From the NCBI GenBank assembly GCA_018606645.1, contig JAGVRI010000025.1, positions 1 through 42,010 of the forward strand: DNA of 42,010 bases, in the 5' to 3' direction. Below the pieces are notes generated by a model. It was not told the DNA's origin. It saw only the letters and a list, made by a program, of their open reading frames with translations, and ran no database searches. Of the stretch, positions 9,689 through 18,721 are shown one piece after another. The stretch is from Chloroflexota bacterium (GTDB taxonomy: Bacteria; Chloroflexota; Anaerolineae; JAAYZQ01). Each line of letters begins with the position of its first letter. The stretch's first letter is position 1. The position numbers were made by a program, and so were the translations under genes.

Positions 9689-11119
9689 TCAGGATTTGAT
9701 TCTCATGAAATGCCAGACTGCCTCGACAATCTCGCGCCAATTCAGGCGAACGGGGTGAACCCGGTTCTTGATGGCCCAGCCCTTCCACAGTTTATGCAAC
9801 AGCCAGAACAGGCGGTTATCCGGCAATCGGGTCATGCGGCGGATGAGCGGGACCAACCACGGCCACTCCACTCCCAGGGCAAAGAAGCGCTGCAGGACGG
9901 TCAAGGCCCGCTTGTGGGCCGCGTCAAACTTGAGCACCGAATGGTCCCAGGCCACTTCGCCGATATCATCAAAACTGCCGGCCATCCAGTCATGTTCGCG
10001 GGTAAACTCACCCAACTCCGTGCGCGGGTAGGGCTGAAAAATGAACACATGAGCGTATGACGGTCTGGCCTGAATGTTCAGTTCCAGGGTGGCAAAATCA
10101 TCGTCCAGCGTGCTGGTCGGCAGGCCGATCATGTTGGTCGTGGTAAAGTGCAGGCCCCCTTCGCGGAGCAGGCGGGCGGCTTCCAGAATCTGCTCCTTGC
10201 TCATCCGCCGCTTCAGAAGATCGTTTCGCAATCGATCGTTTGCCGTCTCCACCCCCATACTCACCGAGTGGCAGCCGGCTTCTTTGAGCAAACGGACCTG
10301 CTCTTCGGTCACCAGGTTGGCCCGCGTGTTGCAGAAAAAGGGCAGGCCGATCTGGCGCGGATACTTTTCGGCAAATTCGGCCAGCCATGTTCTGGAGAGG
10401 ACAAAGGTGTCATCCACGAAAACAACAAATTCCAGGGGGTAGTGGTCCCGCACCCAGCGGATCTCTTCGATGACGTGGTCCACACTGCGCTGGCGGAAGT
10501 GCCTGCCTTTCCCCCGGTACAGTTCGAATAACGAATGGTTAAAACAGTAGGTGCAGTCATAGGGGCAGCCCCGTCCGGCGATAAAGTGTTTGATCTTGCT
10601 CCGGGCAACGATCGGTTCCCGTTCGTAAATCAACCTTCGATCGGGAAAGGGCAGGCGATCCAGATCTTCGATATAGGGCCGCACCGGATTGGTGACAAGC
10701 TCTCCGTTGCGCTGGAAGGACCAGTTCGCCACCCCCAGAACGGCGTCGGGGCCGCCTTCAGACAGGACCTGCACCAATTCGACTAGAGCCTCTTCCCCTT
10801 CACCCCGGCACAAGCCGTCCACCCCGCTTTCTTCGACCATCTCCGGGAAGAAGGTCGGATGTGGTCCCCCGAAAACGGCAAACACCCCGGGCAACGCTGC
10901 TTTGATCCGCCGATTGAGTTCCAGATAATAGCGCTGCGAACCGGTGATGACCGAATAGGCAACCACATCGGGTTGAAACTCGCGAGCTGCCTCTACGGGC
11001 TCCCGACGAGCTACGACCACCAACTCAACCTGGTGCCCTGCCGCCTTGAGGGCACTGGACAGGTGCATGATCCCTTGTGGTTCGTAATCAATCTGCTGGG
11101 CGACAAACAACACTCGCAC
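9689..11119 (-). CDS. B12-binding-domain radical SAM protein (first of a tandem pair)
   Basis: A 476-residue paralogue of the next gene, with the same architecture. The N-terminal B12-type domain has DYEPQG in place of DxHxxG, the cluster motif is CPYDCTYC (C185, C189, C192), and the C-terminal tail is again KLWKGWAIKNR. Identity along the full length is high enough to indicate a tandem duplication. The substrate is unknown. GTG 11119 is the start. A promoter and a perfect leader hairpin lie upstream, so this is the first gene of the radical SAM unit. The pair may act on successive steps or as a heterodimer (inference). Confidence 0.88.
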   Translation of the reverse strand: MRVLFVAQQIDYEPQGIMHLSSALKAAGHQVELVVVARREPVEAAREFQPDVVAYSVITGSQRYYLELNRRIKAALPGVFAVFGGPHPTFFPEMVEESGVDGLCRGEGEEALVELVQVLSEGGPDAVLGVANWSFQRNGELVTNPVRPYIEDLDRLPFPDRRLIYEREPIVARSKIKHFIAGRGCPYDCTYCFNHSLFELYRGKGRHFRQRSVDHVIEEIRWVRDHYPLEFVVFVDDTFVLSRTWLAEFAEKYPRQIGLPFFCNTRANLVTEEQVRLLKEAGCHSVSMGVETANDRLRNDLLKRRMSKEQILEAARLLREGGLHFTTTNMIGLPTSTLDDDFATLELNIQARPSYAHVFIFQPYPRTELGEFTREHDWMAGSFDDIGEVAWDHSVLKFDAAHKRALTVLQRFFALGVEWPWLVPLIRRMTRLPDNRLFWLLHKLWKGWAIKNRVHPVRLNWREIVEAVWHFMRIKS

Positions 11120-11145
11120 CGCTTCGTCCCCCCACTCAATGAGAA

Positions 11146-11167
11146 TCGCTCCGAGATGCCGGAGCGA
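11146..11167 (-). promoter_or_regulatory. Perfect hairpin in the leader of the radical SAM operon
   Basis: TCGCTCCG at 11146-11153 pairs exactly with 11160-11167 around a 6-nt loop. It lies between the predicted transcription start (about 11176) and the GTG at 11119. No T-run follows, so it is not a terminator. It may be a protein-binding site or an mRNA stabiliser. Confidence 0.45.
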
Positions 11168-11182
11168 CGTCGCGACACCTGC

Positions 11183-11211
11183 AGTCTACCATAGAACGGA
11201 CCGGCCGACAA
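11183..11211 (-). promoter_or_regulatory. Promoter of the tandem radical SAM genes
   Basis: -35 TTGTCG (complement of 11206-11211), a 17-bp spacer ending in TGG, and -10 TAGACT (complement of 11183-11188). Confidence 0.65.
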
Positions 11212-11217
11212 ATCGAG

Positions 11218-13800
11218 TCAATCGCCGATGCGCACCGCGCCCAGGTCCAGATCGCTCCCCAACGGGATCAGGCCCCGCCCCCAGGCCACCGGACGTCCGT
11301 CCCGGATGACTCGCATTTTGAGCCGATACACCCCTGCCGGCAGGTCACCGGGGATCGGCAAGTACGGTTTCTGTTGCACGACCTGGTGGGCCTGCCAGCG
11401 GTCTGTGGGGAAAAGCCCGCCGAGCGATTCTTCATGCACGGGGTGTCGTCGGAGCCCCTCCAGCCAAACGGCAACGTGCCAGGCGCCGACCGCCGGGCCT
11501 TGAGCCTGCCACAAAAGCGTCAGGGGGAGCAGGTCGCCAGGGCGGTAGATCGCTTCCGGATCGGGCGGGGTATAGCCCAACAACTCCACGTTCTCGAAAC
11601 GGGCATAAATCGTCCGAGCGACACTCGCTTCCAGCGCCCGACGGGGTGGGCGGGCTGGATTGCCGGTCAGCCACACCGACGTCAGAGACACTCGCGCCCG
11701 CTCCATACCGGTAGCCGGCTCGTAGACAATGATCACCGGGGTATATTCGCCCGGTGGCAACCCGGCAGGCAATGGGATTTCATAGGCATCGGCCACCACC
11801 TCACCAGGACGCCAGACCGTGGACGGATAGGCTCCGGCCACCGGCTCCGCATCGGTGACCGCCACAAACTGACCGCCAGCATCGACCAGCCGCGCCGAAA
11901 CCTTAAAGCTCTCCACTCCGCCTTGCCCGGCCTGCCACCAGACCCGCAACCGAAGCCAGGCCTGCCAGTGCCCCCGGTGTTCATGGAACCCATAGCCCAC
12001 CAGTCGCAGACCGGGAATGATTTCCAGGTCCGCAGGACGCGGCACCGGAGGAACCTCGAAGTTGGGTTCCCGCACCTGAATCAGCGTTTCCGGGTCTCCG
12101 GCCACATCGATCAAGCCGATCACCGAGGCGAGGGCGTAGCGATCGGCCAGGCCGGGCAGGGGACGGGTGATATAGACCGAACGTCCCTCGGCCAGTGCCT
12201 TTTCTACGGCCTCCCGGCGTGCTTCTTCGCCATCGCGGGCAATCGTCTCCACATCGGGGCGCAACCCGATCGTCTCCTGCAGGTAGCGCAGTAAGGTCGT
12301 CTCCCCCAGCAAACCGACCACCACGCTGTCCACGGGCAGCGGCTGGCTGAGCACGTACCAGCCAAAGTCACGGACGATCCAGTGCTGACTCCGGTCCAGG
12401 TCAGGGTAACGGTCCAGGGCGATCCACAGCGGTTGGAGAAAAGCCGCCAGGATCAGGATCAGGCAGGCAATGGCCAGCAGGCGGCGCAAGGTCAGACTCG
12501 TCCCACGCGGACGGAGCCGCTCCACGGCATGGTCCAGCCCCACCGCCATCCAGAGGGACACCAGCAGGAAGGCAGGGATGAAAAAGACCTCCACATCGGG
12601 CACGCGATAGGCAATGGCGAAGGCAGTGGTAGCCAGAAAAGCGACACCGGTCAGAACCAGAGCCTTCGGCTTGCGAACCAGAGCCAACAATCCCACCACC
12701 GCCAGAGCCAATCCGACCGGGCCGAACTGTTGCCAGAACAGGCTACCATAGAAAGCGGCGTCCAGATCGCGGGCGAGGGGGTTCTCGCCCAGAAAGAGAC
12801 GGTAACTGCCGGCCGTCACCCACTGCCAGAAGCCGCGCCAGGTGTTGACGTAGGTGCCATCCAGCGACCCCACATTGCCTCGGACGGGGAGGTAAAGGTA
12901 GAGAAGGAGCGGAGACAAAAGGGAAATTATCAGAAGGATCGCCGGACGCTTGAATATCTGAAGCCAGCGGGGGGGGCGGCGGGGTTCTGCTCCCAGCAGC
13001 GCAGCCCGGCTGAAGGTACGCGGTTCGACAAACAGGATAAACAGAAGCAGCGCCGGGACCAGCAGCACGATCGTGCGGTGATGGGTCAATCCCAGCCCCA
13101 TCAGAGCCGCCAGACCATAGATCACAGGATTCAGTCGCAGACGACGCCTGGGCGGTACGGCCGGGAAAAACCATCGGTAGACCCGATACATTCGCCCGAG
13201 AGTCCGGCGTGCGGCCAATGGCATCCGGGATGCAACGCCTTCCCCAGGCAAAAAGAGCATGGGTCGCTGGGCTGGAAACACCAAGAGGAGGGAAAAGGGT
13301 TCGACTGGCAGCAGGGGACGTGCTGCCCAACAAAGGGCCAGCCATAATACCCCGGCGACCAGGGCAGCGTTCAGCGTATAGACCTCGGCCACCACGGCCT
13401 GGGACCAGAAGACAGGGGAAATTGCCAGGCTCACCGCACCCAGCAGGGCTGGCAGCCGACGGCGGGTGAGTCGGCGGGCGGTCAGGTAGACCAGCGCCGT
13501 TGTCAGCGCGCCGGCGACGGCTGACAGCAGATTGACCGACCAAGCCACATTACGCCACGGTCCCAGAGTGAAGAGCTTGCCAAGCAGCGTATAGAGAGGG
13601 TAACCGGTGGGGTGGGCAATGGCCAGTCGGAAGCAGACCAGGGGGAATTCAAGACTATCATCAAAAAGGGCAGCGACCGAGGGGGCCAGAGTCTTCAGGT
13701 ATAAAAAAAGAGAGCCGAGAAAGACCAGGGCCCCAAGCACCCCATCGCCGAACCGATTCCAGGCTCGATAGCCCGCGGCCACAAAGCGTTCGGTGTTCAT
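11218..13800 (-). CDS. DUF2723 membrane protein (protein O-mannosyltransferase-like) with C-terminal beta domains
   Basis: The 860-residue protein is predicted to be an inner-membrane glycosyltransferase. The N-terminal half (about 20-520) has around a dozen membrane segments. It opens with the DUF2723 signature: Y-L-x-T-L-A-P-S-V, then D-D-S-L-E-F, then AHPTGYPLYTLLGKLF. In the related GT-C fold the acidic pair in the first loop is catalytic. The segment from about 590 to 860 is extracytoplasmic and beta-rich, with two Ig-like stretches that include PAGLPPGEYTPVIIVYEPATG and PGDLPAGVYRLKMRV. It may transfer sugars from a polyprenyl carrier to secreted proteins. The Thr/Pro-rich protein downstream is an obvious candidate substrate, but that link is inference. 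ATG 13800 follows GAGGAATGG. Confidence 0.85.
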   Translation of the reverse strand: MNTERFVAAGYRAWNRFGDGVLGALVFLGSLFLYLKTLAPSVAALFDDSLEFPLVCFRLAIAHPTGYPLYTLLGKLFTLGPWRNVAWSVNLLSAVAGALTTALVYLTARRLTRRRLPALLGAVSLAISPVFWSQAVVAEVYTLNAALVAGVLWLALCWAARPLLPVEPFSLLLVFPAQRPMLFLPGEGVASRMPLAARRTLGRMYRVYRWFFPAVPPRRRLRLNPVIYGLAALMGLGLTHHRTIVLLVPALLLFILFVEPRTFSRAALLGAEPRRPPRWLQIFKRPAILLIISLLSPLLLYLYLPVRGNVGSLDGTYVNTWRGFWQWVTAGSYRLFLGENPLARDLDAAFYGSLFWQQFGPVGLALAVVGLLALVRKPKALVLTGVAFLATTAFAIAYRVPDVEVFFIPAFLLVSLWMAVGLDHAVERLRPRGTSLTLRRLLAIACLILILAAFLQPLWIALDRYPDLDRSQHWIVRDFGWYVLSQPLPVDSVVVGLLGETTLLRYLQETIGLRPDVETIARDGEEARREAVEKALAEGRSVYITRPLPGLADRYALASVIGLIDVAGDPETLIQVREPNFEVPPVPRPADLEIIPGLRLVGYGFHEHRGHWQAWLRLRVWWQAGQGGVESFKVSARLVDAGGQFVAVTDAEPVAGAYPSTVWRPGEVVADAYEIPLPAGLPPGEYTPVIIVYEPATGMERARVSLTSVWLTGNPARPPRRALEASVARTIYARFENVELLGYTPPDPEAIYRPGDLLPLTLLWQAQGPAVGAWHVAVWLEGLRRHPVHEESLGGLFPTDRWQAHQVVQQKPYLPIPGDLPAGVYRLKMRVIRDGRPVAWGRGLIPLGSDLDLGAVRIGD

Positions 13801-13826
13801 CCATTCCTCGCATCAACCGACCACCG

Positions 13827-13835
13827 ATCATACCA
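13827..13835 (-). promoter_or_regulatory. Extended -10 promoter of the DUF2723 gene
   Basis: On the minus strand TGG precedes TATGAT (complement of 13827-13832). The -35 region 17 bp upstream is only T-rich. It is divergent from the NfeD-flotillin promoter. Confidence 0.5.
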
Positions 13836-13886
13836 CAAGGCAGCCAAAACAAAAAGATTCCCCCGCGGTCGTTTCGTGGGTCATAG

Positions 13887-13915
13887 TTGCTGCTTTCAAG
13901 AGCCGGTGGTATAAT
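13887..13915 (+). promoter_or_regulatory. Promoter of the NfeD-flotillin operon
   Basis: -35 TTGCTG at 13887-13892, a 17-bp spacer ending in TGG, and consensus -10 TATAAT at 13910-13915. Confidence 0.75.
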
Positions 13916-13961
13916 GGGAGCCAGAGGGTGGACGAGGGGCCGGTCTCAGAAAGGAGGGTAT

Positions 13962-14648
13962 ATGCCCAGTCTGAACTTTGATACCCTCAGTTGTGTCTAT
14001 TCTGTCCTGTTTTTCGTCGGCCTCGGTTATGCGGTCTTTGTCGCCATCACCGGTGGATTATCGCAAATCGACCTGCCGGATATCGATGTGGATGTTCCCC
14101 AGATCAACCTGCCGGGCGACGTAGATATTCCAGGCGCCGGTGTTCACATCGGCGGGCCGGAGGTCCCGGCGGCGGGATTGGATGCTCCCGATGTGCCGGT
14201 GTCGCCGTTGAGCCCGATCACCATTGCTACCTTTGTGACCGTCTTTGGAGGAGTCGGCGTGCTCAGCCTTCAATTCTTTCAGGTCGATCCGAGGTTAAGT
14301 CTGGTGTTCGCCTCGCTCAGCGGGCTGGTGTGCGCCGGGTTGATGTACCTGCTCTTCAGCCAGGTCTTTATCCGGTCTCAGGCTTCCAGTGAGGTGCGTC
14401 GCAGCGAATTGGTCGGCCTGGAAGCCGAGGTCACCGTTCCCATTGGCCAGACTTCGCCGGGTCAGGTGGTGTATGTCACGAAATCGGGGCGGATGAGTTC
14501 GATGGCTCGCTCCGTGGACGGAAGCGCCATCCCCCGCGGGCAGTTTGTCCGGATCGTGCGAGTGTTGGGCCCCCAGGTATTGGTGAGGCCGCTGACGCCA
14601 GAGTCAGAAGAGGAGGAGAAGCCAAGAGACGACACGGAACGTTCCTGA
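13962..14648 (+). CDS. NfeD-like membrane protein (flotillin partner)
   Basis: The 228-residue protein has membrane segments near residues 12-31, 86-107 and 113-136. A C-terminal soluble OB-fold of NfeD type follows (about 148-212: GLEAEVTVPIGQTSPGQVVY and RGQFVRIVRV). It sits 39 bp upstream of a flotillin gene, the arrangement known for YuaF-FloT in Bacillus, where the NfeD protein helps organise flotillin membrane domains. The loop between the first two membrane segments (35-82) is an odd low-complexity run of D-V-P, L-P and I-P units. A longer frame exists upstream, but ATG 13962 is preceded by AAAGGAGGG at good spacing and the promoter rules out the longer start. Confidence 0.85.
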   Translation: MPSLNFDTLSCVYSVLFFVGLGYAVFVAITGGLSQIDLPDIDVDVPQINLPGDVDIPGAGVHIGGPEVPAAGLDAPDVPVSPLSPITIATFVTVFGGVGVLSLQFFQVDPRLSLVFASLSGLVCAGLMYLLFSQVFIRSQASSEVRRSELVGLEAEVTVPIGQTSPGQVVYVTKSGRMSSMARSVDGSAIPRGQFVRIVRVLGPQVLVRPLTPESEEEEKPRDDTERS

Positions 14649-14687
14649 ACCCAGGTCAATCCCATCACAGAAGGAGGTGAAGCAATC

Positions 14688-16169
14688 ATGGCAATGGCAA
14701 TTCTCGTAGCAATCGGCATCCTTTTTGTGCTGATTGTGCTGGGTGCGTTCTATGCCAGCCGGTACAAGAAGGTGGGACCGAACCAGGTGTTGGTCATCTC
14801 GGGCCGACGGCGCACGCTGATCAACCCCGTGACCGGCAAACCGGAGCGGGTAGGGTTCCGGGTGGTCAAGGGGGGCGGTACTTTTATCCTGCCGGTGTTG
14901 GAGCGGGTAGATGTCCTCTCGATGGAGATTTTGACCATCGAGGTTGAAGTGCGCAATGTCTATACCGTCCAGGGCGTGCCGGTCCATGTGGACGGTGTCG
15001 CCCAGATCAAGATCCGGGGTGATGAAGCCTCTATCTACACCGCTGCTGAGCAGTTCCTGTCCAAGGGACCGGACGGGATCATCTACGTCGCCCATGAGAC
15101 GTTGGCCGGCCACCTGCGCGCCATCCTGGGCATGCTCACCGTAGAGGAAATCTACAAAGACCGCGATGCCTTTGCCCAAAAAGTATTAGAGGTCTCGGCC
15201 GGCGACCTGGCCAACATGGGCCTGGAGATCGTCTCCTTTGTCATCAAGGACATCCGCGACGACAAGGAGTATCTCGATAGCCTGGGCCGCACCCGCACCG
15301 CCGAGGTCAAGCGCGACGCGATCAAGGGGGAAGCGGAAGCCCAGCGCGACGCGACCATCGCCCAGGCGAATGCGGCTCGCGATGCGACCATCCAGTCGGC
15401 CCGCGCCCGGCAGGAAGGCAAGATCGCCGAACTGGAGGCCAATACCAAGATCGCCGAGGCAGAAAAGAACTATGCCGTCCAGAAAGCGTCCTATGATGAA
15501 GAGGTAAACCGCCGTCAAGTGCAGGCGGAACTGGCCCGCACGCTTCAGGAAAAGATCACCAGCCAAGAGATCACGGCTCAGGAAATCCAGATCGAGGTCG
15601 TGGCCAAGCAGAAGCAGATCGAAGTCCAGGAACAGGAGGTCCTGCGCCGGGCCAAAGAGCTGGAGGCGACCGTTCAGAAGCCGGCCGAAGCGGAGAAGTA
15701 TCGGATTGAAACCCTGGCCAACGCCAAAAAGTTCCAGACCGAGACCGAGGCGGCAGGCGAAGCCGAGGCAACCCGCTTGCGGGGGGAAGGCGAGGCCAAC
15801 GCAATGCGGGCGCGTGGTCTGGCTCAGGCTGAAGTGATCAAAGCCCAAGGCTTTGCCGAAGCAGAGGCCATGGAAAAGAAGGCACGGGCGTGGCAACAGT
15901 ACAACCAGGCCGCCCTCATCCAGCAGATCATCGAGGCTCTACCCAAAGTCGCGGAGGCGATCGCTCAACCCCTGGCCCAGACCGAACGGATCGTCATCAT
16001 CAACAGCGGTGGAGACGGCGCTGGCGCGGGTAAGCTTACGGCTGACATCACCAACATCATCGCCCAGGTGCCCGCTACCCTGGAAGCCTTGACCGGTATG
16101 AATCTGGTCGAGGCGCTTAAGTCGGTGCCCGGCCTCAGACAAAGCGGACCGGAAGAACAAAACGAATAA
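14688..16169 (+). CDS. Flotillin (SPFH/band 7 family)
   Basis: The 493-residue protein begins with one N-terminal membrane segment (about 3-22). A PHB/SPFH domain follows (about 25-200, with KVGPNQVLVISGR and GDEASIYTAAEQFLSKGPD). Next comes a long Ala/Glu-rich coiled coil (about 205-420) of the flotillin type, with repeated E-A-E and G-E-G-E-A units. The C-terminus is hydrophobic and resembles the oligomerisation tail of bacterial FloT. Flotillins scaffold membrane microdomains that hold signalling and transport complexes. AAGGAGGTGA precedes ATG 14688, and the start two codons later is a possible alternative. It is co-transcribed with the NfeD-like gene and closed by a terminator at 16191. 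Confidence 0.95.
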   Translation: MAMAILVAIGILFVLIVLGAFYASRYKKVGPNQVLVISGRRRTLINPVTGKPERVGFRVVKGGGTFILPVLERVDVLSMEILTIEVEVRNVYTVQGVPVHVDGVAQIKIRGDEASIYTAAEQFLSKGPDGIIYVAHETLAGHLRAILGMLTVEEIYKDRDAFAQKVLEVSAGDLANMGLEIVSFVIKDIRDDKEYLDSLGRTRTAEVKRDAIKGEAEAQRDATIAQANAARDATIQSARARQEGKIAELEANTKIAEAEKNYAVQKASYDEEVNRRQVQAELARTLQEKITSQEITAQEIQIEVVAKQKQIEVQEQEVLRRAKELEATVQKPAEAEKYRIETLANAKKFQTETEAAGEAEATRLRGEGEANAMRARGLAQAEVIKAQGFAEAEAMEKKARAWQQYNQAALIQQIIEALPKVAEAIAQPLAQTERIVIINSGGDGAGAGKLTADITNIIAQVPATLEALTGMNLVEALKSVPGLRQSGPEEQNE

Positions 16170-16190
16170 GTGCGTAGCCGACCCACTCAA

Positions 16191-16222
16191 GAGCCCGGAG
16201 GCCAGCGCTCCCGGGCTTTTTC
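16191..16222 (+). terminator. Intrinsic terminator of the NfeD-flotillin operon
   Basis: The stem pairs 16192-16200 with 16208-16217 around one bulged C. The loop is GCCAGCG and TTTTTC follows. The sequence closely resembles the terminator at 23209-23239. Confidence 0.85.
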
Positions 16223-16352
16223 GTGTTGCCTGGCTCGCCATGCCCCGCTGGATGTGACCTGGGTGCATGTGGCCACGCCAGGTTCGCACGGCCCACTGGA
16301 TCTGGTCGGACCCTGTCCTCGGAAGCAGGCCAGAAGGCCAGGTGCAGTATGT

Positions 16353-17006
16353 TCAGGGCAAATAATTCTCAATCTGGTGCCGGGCGGCGTATGCGGCTGC
16401 CTGAGCCCGCGATGTCAAGTCTAACTTGTCGAGTATCTGGCTGACGTAATTGCGAACTGTTTTTTCGCTCAGGTGCATGATATCTCCAATCTCTCGATTG
16501 GTTTTCCCTTCGGCGATATGAGCCAGAATTTGCATCTCCTGGATGTTCAGGTCGGCAAAGGCGTGGGCTCGTTCCCGCCGCCGTACTTCCCGTATTTTGG
16601 CAAAAACCCGCTCGGTGAGTGCTGGATCCAGCAAGCTTTCACCACGCCCCACCCGTTCCAAGGCTCGGATCAAATCGTCGGACCCGACCTGCTTCAGGAC
16701 ATAGCCTTCTGCCCCACATGCGATGGCATCAAACAATCCCTCATCGTCAGGAAATGAGGTCAGGATAATGATCCGCGTCTTGGGCTGTTGGGCCTTGATT
16801 TGTCGACAGGCTTCCAGGCCGTTCTCACCCACAAGTCGGATATCCAGAACTACCACATCGGGTACCAATTGCCTGGCTTTGTTGACTGCCTCATGAACGG
16901 TGCCCGCCTCACCCACAACTTCCATCCCAGGCTGGCGTTCGATAAGCGTCCGCAAGCCTACTCGCACAACCTCATGATCGTCAACCAGTAATATCCTCAA
17001 TCCCAT
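16353..17006 (-). CDS. NarL/DegU-type response regulator
   Basis: The 217-residue DNA-binding regulator has a receiver domain (about 1-120) with acidic pocket D9/D10, phospho-acceptor D55 (VVVLDIRL), the conserved T/S position in LTSFPDD and the lysine of YVLKQ. A LuxR-type helix-turn-helix follows (about 150-212, with [20 protein letters not shown]). ATG 17006 overlaps the histidine kinase stop codon by 10 nt, so the two are translationally coupled. A longer frame upstream lies entirely in the kinase gene and is rejected. Likely targets include the divergent cytochrome genes, by proximity only. Confidence 0.93.
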   Translation of the reverse strand: MGLRILLVDDHEVVRVGLRTLIERQPGMEVVGEAGTVHEAVNKARQLVPDVVVLDIRLVGENGLEACRQIKAQQPKTRIIILTSFPDDEGLFDAIACGAEGYVLKQVGSDDLIRALERVGRGESLLDPALTERVFAKIREVRRRERAHAFADLNIQEMQILAHIAEGKTNREIGDIMHLSEKTVRNYVSQILDKLDLTSRAQAAAYAARHQIENYLP

Positions 17007-18448
17007 GGGTTCCCCCCTTGGACCTCTGCCGCCTGCTCCTGGCTGGCACAAGGGATGGTCAGTGTCAGGACCAGGCCCTGGCCGGGCCTGGTATCGAGTT
17101 CAAGCTCCCCCCCTAGCGAAAGAGCACGATGGCGCATGTTGGTTATCCCTTGCCCGTGATGGAGGTTGAGGTTGGGAGAATGCGGGTCCATCCCCCTCCC
17201 GTTGTCTGCTATGGTCAAACGTGTGCTATCTCCCAGATATTCAAGCTGCATCATGACATGAGAAGCCCGGGAGTGCTTGACCACATTGCTCAATGCCTCT
17301 CGTGCGATCTGGGTGATCTCGCCTATCGCCCGGCTATCCAGCCAGCAGCAGCGCTGGCCCTTCACCTCCAGATCCACCTCCAGCAAGGTGTCCAATCTGA
17401 GATCCCGAACCAACGTGCGCAGTACGCTCTCCAGTTCGCAGACCTGTTCCAACGCCCGCAAATCGAAAATGTAACGGCGGATATCCTGGATGATCCGGTC
17501 AAGATCCTTCATGACAACCTGGATACGCTGCCGGGCGCGGAAGGGATCTTCATCGATCAGATATCTGATTTCTTCCAAGGTCAAGCCAGCAGCGTATATG
17601 TTCTGGATGATACCGTCGTGCAGATCCCGCCCAATCCGCTCCCGCTCTGCCACCAAGGTCTGGGCCCGCTCCATCTCGGCCAGGCGGCGGTCGGTCTCTA
17701 CCTGAAAGATATTGAGCGAGCGGACGATAAAAAACGCCATGGCCAGGCCACACAGCGAACGAAACACAGGGGCCGGCAGGTGAACCGTCTTATCCAGGAG
17801 ACTATAGTTGACCCAGTTCGCCGGGAAGATCGGTGCGGTAGGAACAACAAGGCCGCCGAATAGCCCATACACACAGAAAGCCAGCGCTGCCCCGATCAGG
17901 TAGTTGGCGATCTGGGGCAGGTCCATGTCCCTCACCTGGCGGGCCTGGTGCAGCAAGCCCAGGCCGGCTAGAATCGAACCCGGCAGGCTCAAGAAATACC
18001 GACTCCAGCCATCGCCAATAGCCACTAACACATTGAGAGGATCCCGAGCCAGCGTCCCTCGCACCAAGACCGCCAGCATCCATACCAGGAAGACCAAGCC
18101 CGGTATGGCACGCAGCCAACGAAGCCTGGGGACACGCAACAGCGTCAGTTCCACCCCAAACTGGAAGAGGAACAAGAAGGACACGGCCAGCAACAACAAA
18201 TGCCCCACGACCATCAAGCGCACTATCCAATCGGACAAATAGAGAGCCTGCAGAGGGATAAAAATATAGCCCCATTCGTTCAGGCCATGACTGAGGCCAA
18301 AAGCGGCCAGCCAAGGCAACGGGCGGGCTAATTCCAGATGACTACCGCGCCGCCATTGGAGACCCGTTACCAAACCGGTGATAAAAAATACCTGGCCGTA
18401 GACAAAGTACAGAATGATCCAGTTGACTGCTAATACTTCGGTCAGCAT
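16997..18448 (-). CDS. NarX/DegS-type sensor histidine kinase with seven-helix membrane sensor
   Basis: The 483-residue kinase has a polytopic N-terminal half of about seven membrane segments (8-245), with no large extracytoplasmic domain. A short linker leads to a HisKA_3 dimerisation domain with [17 protein letters not shown] (phospho-acceptor H277). A C-terminal HATPase has the N-box [10 protein letters not shown] and the G1 box DNGRGMD. A membrane-embedded sensor suggests it reads a membrane or redox-linked signal such as quinone state (inference). It pairs with the overlapping response regulator and is divergent from the decaheme lipoprotein gene. ATG 18448 has no clear Shine-Dalgarno sequence and a leader of about 15 nt. 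Confidence 0.92.
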   Translation of the reverse strand: MLTEVLAVNWIILYFVYGQVFFITGLVTGLQWRRGSHLELARPLPWLAAFGLSHGLNEWGYIFIPLQALYLSDWIVRLMVVGHLLLLAVSFLFLFQFGVELTLLRVPRLRWLRAIPGLVFLVWMLAVLVRGTLARDPLNVLVAIGDGWSRYFLSLPGSILAGLGLLHQARQVRDMDLPQIANYLIGAALAFCVYGLFGGLVVPTAPIFPANWVNYSLLDKTVHLPAPVFRSLCGLAMAFFIVRSLNIFQVETDRRLAEMERAQTLVAERERIGRDLHDGIIQNIYAAGLTLEEIRYLIDEDPFRARQRIQVVMKDLDRIIQDIRRYIFDLRALEQVCELESVLRTLVRDLRLDTLLEVDLEVKGQRCCWLDSRAIGEITQIAREALSNVVKHSRASHVMMQLEYLGDSTRLTIADNGRGMDPHSPNLNLHHGQGITNMRHRALSLGGELELDTRPGQGLVLTLTIPCASQEQAAEVQGGNPWD

Positions 18449-18469
18449 GGTTGCTTAGTATGTGTCAAG

Positions 18470-18498
18470 ATTATATCACAAAACTGCTTCAAAGACAA
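18470..18498 (-). promoter_or_regulatory. Promoter of the two-component operon
   Basis: -35 TTGTCT (complement of 18493-18498), a 17-bp spacer ending in TGA, and consensus -10 TATAAT (complement of 18470-18475). Confidence 0.75.
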
Positions 18499-18529
18499 TT
18501 GCCAGCATCATCGAATTTGACCTATGTCC

Positions 18530-18582
18530 TGGTAAAATAGGGACACTTGACCCCTACAATGAACACCGGTTTATGGTATCAT
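18530..18582 (+). promoter_or_regulatory. Candidate promoters of the decaheme cytochrome gene
   Basis: Two extended -10 boxes lie upstream: TGG-TAAAAT (18530-18538) and TGG-TATCAT (18574-18582). Neither has a good -35 at 17 bp, which would fit a promoter needing an activator such as the divergent response regulator (inference). A TTGACC at 18547-18552 is not correctly spaced for either. Confidence 0.35.
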
Positions 18583-18645
18583 AATCCCTGCCCTTGCCAC
18601 TTCATGCAAGGGAGCTTCTACATTGGGGAGATTGGTGCTGAGGAG

Positions 18646-18668
18646 GCATCCCGGGTTATGCGGGATGC
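18646..18668 (+). promoter_or_regulatory. Perfect hairpin in the decaheme gene leader
   Basis: GCATCCCG at 18646-18653 pairs exactly with 18661-18668 around a 7-nt loop. It lies about 50 nt before the start codon and no T-run follows. The rest of 18585-18721 shows only the ribosome binding site AGGAGGGG near 18707. Confidence 0.45.
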
Positions 18669-18721
18669 TACCAGACGTGGCAGTTTAGACCGGAGACTGT
18701 CATTTAGGAGGGGACAAAGCA

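Noticed and set aside
12382..13347. A 321-codon open frame antisense to the DUF2723 gene
   Set aside because: Gln/Arg-rich product typical of an antisense reading; the minus-strand gene has family signatures.
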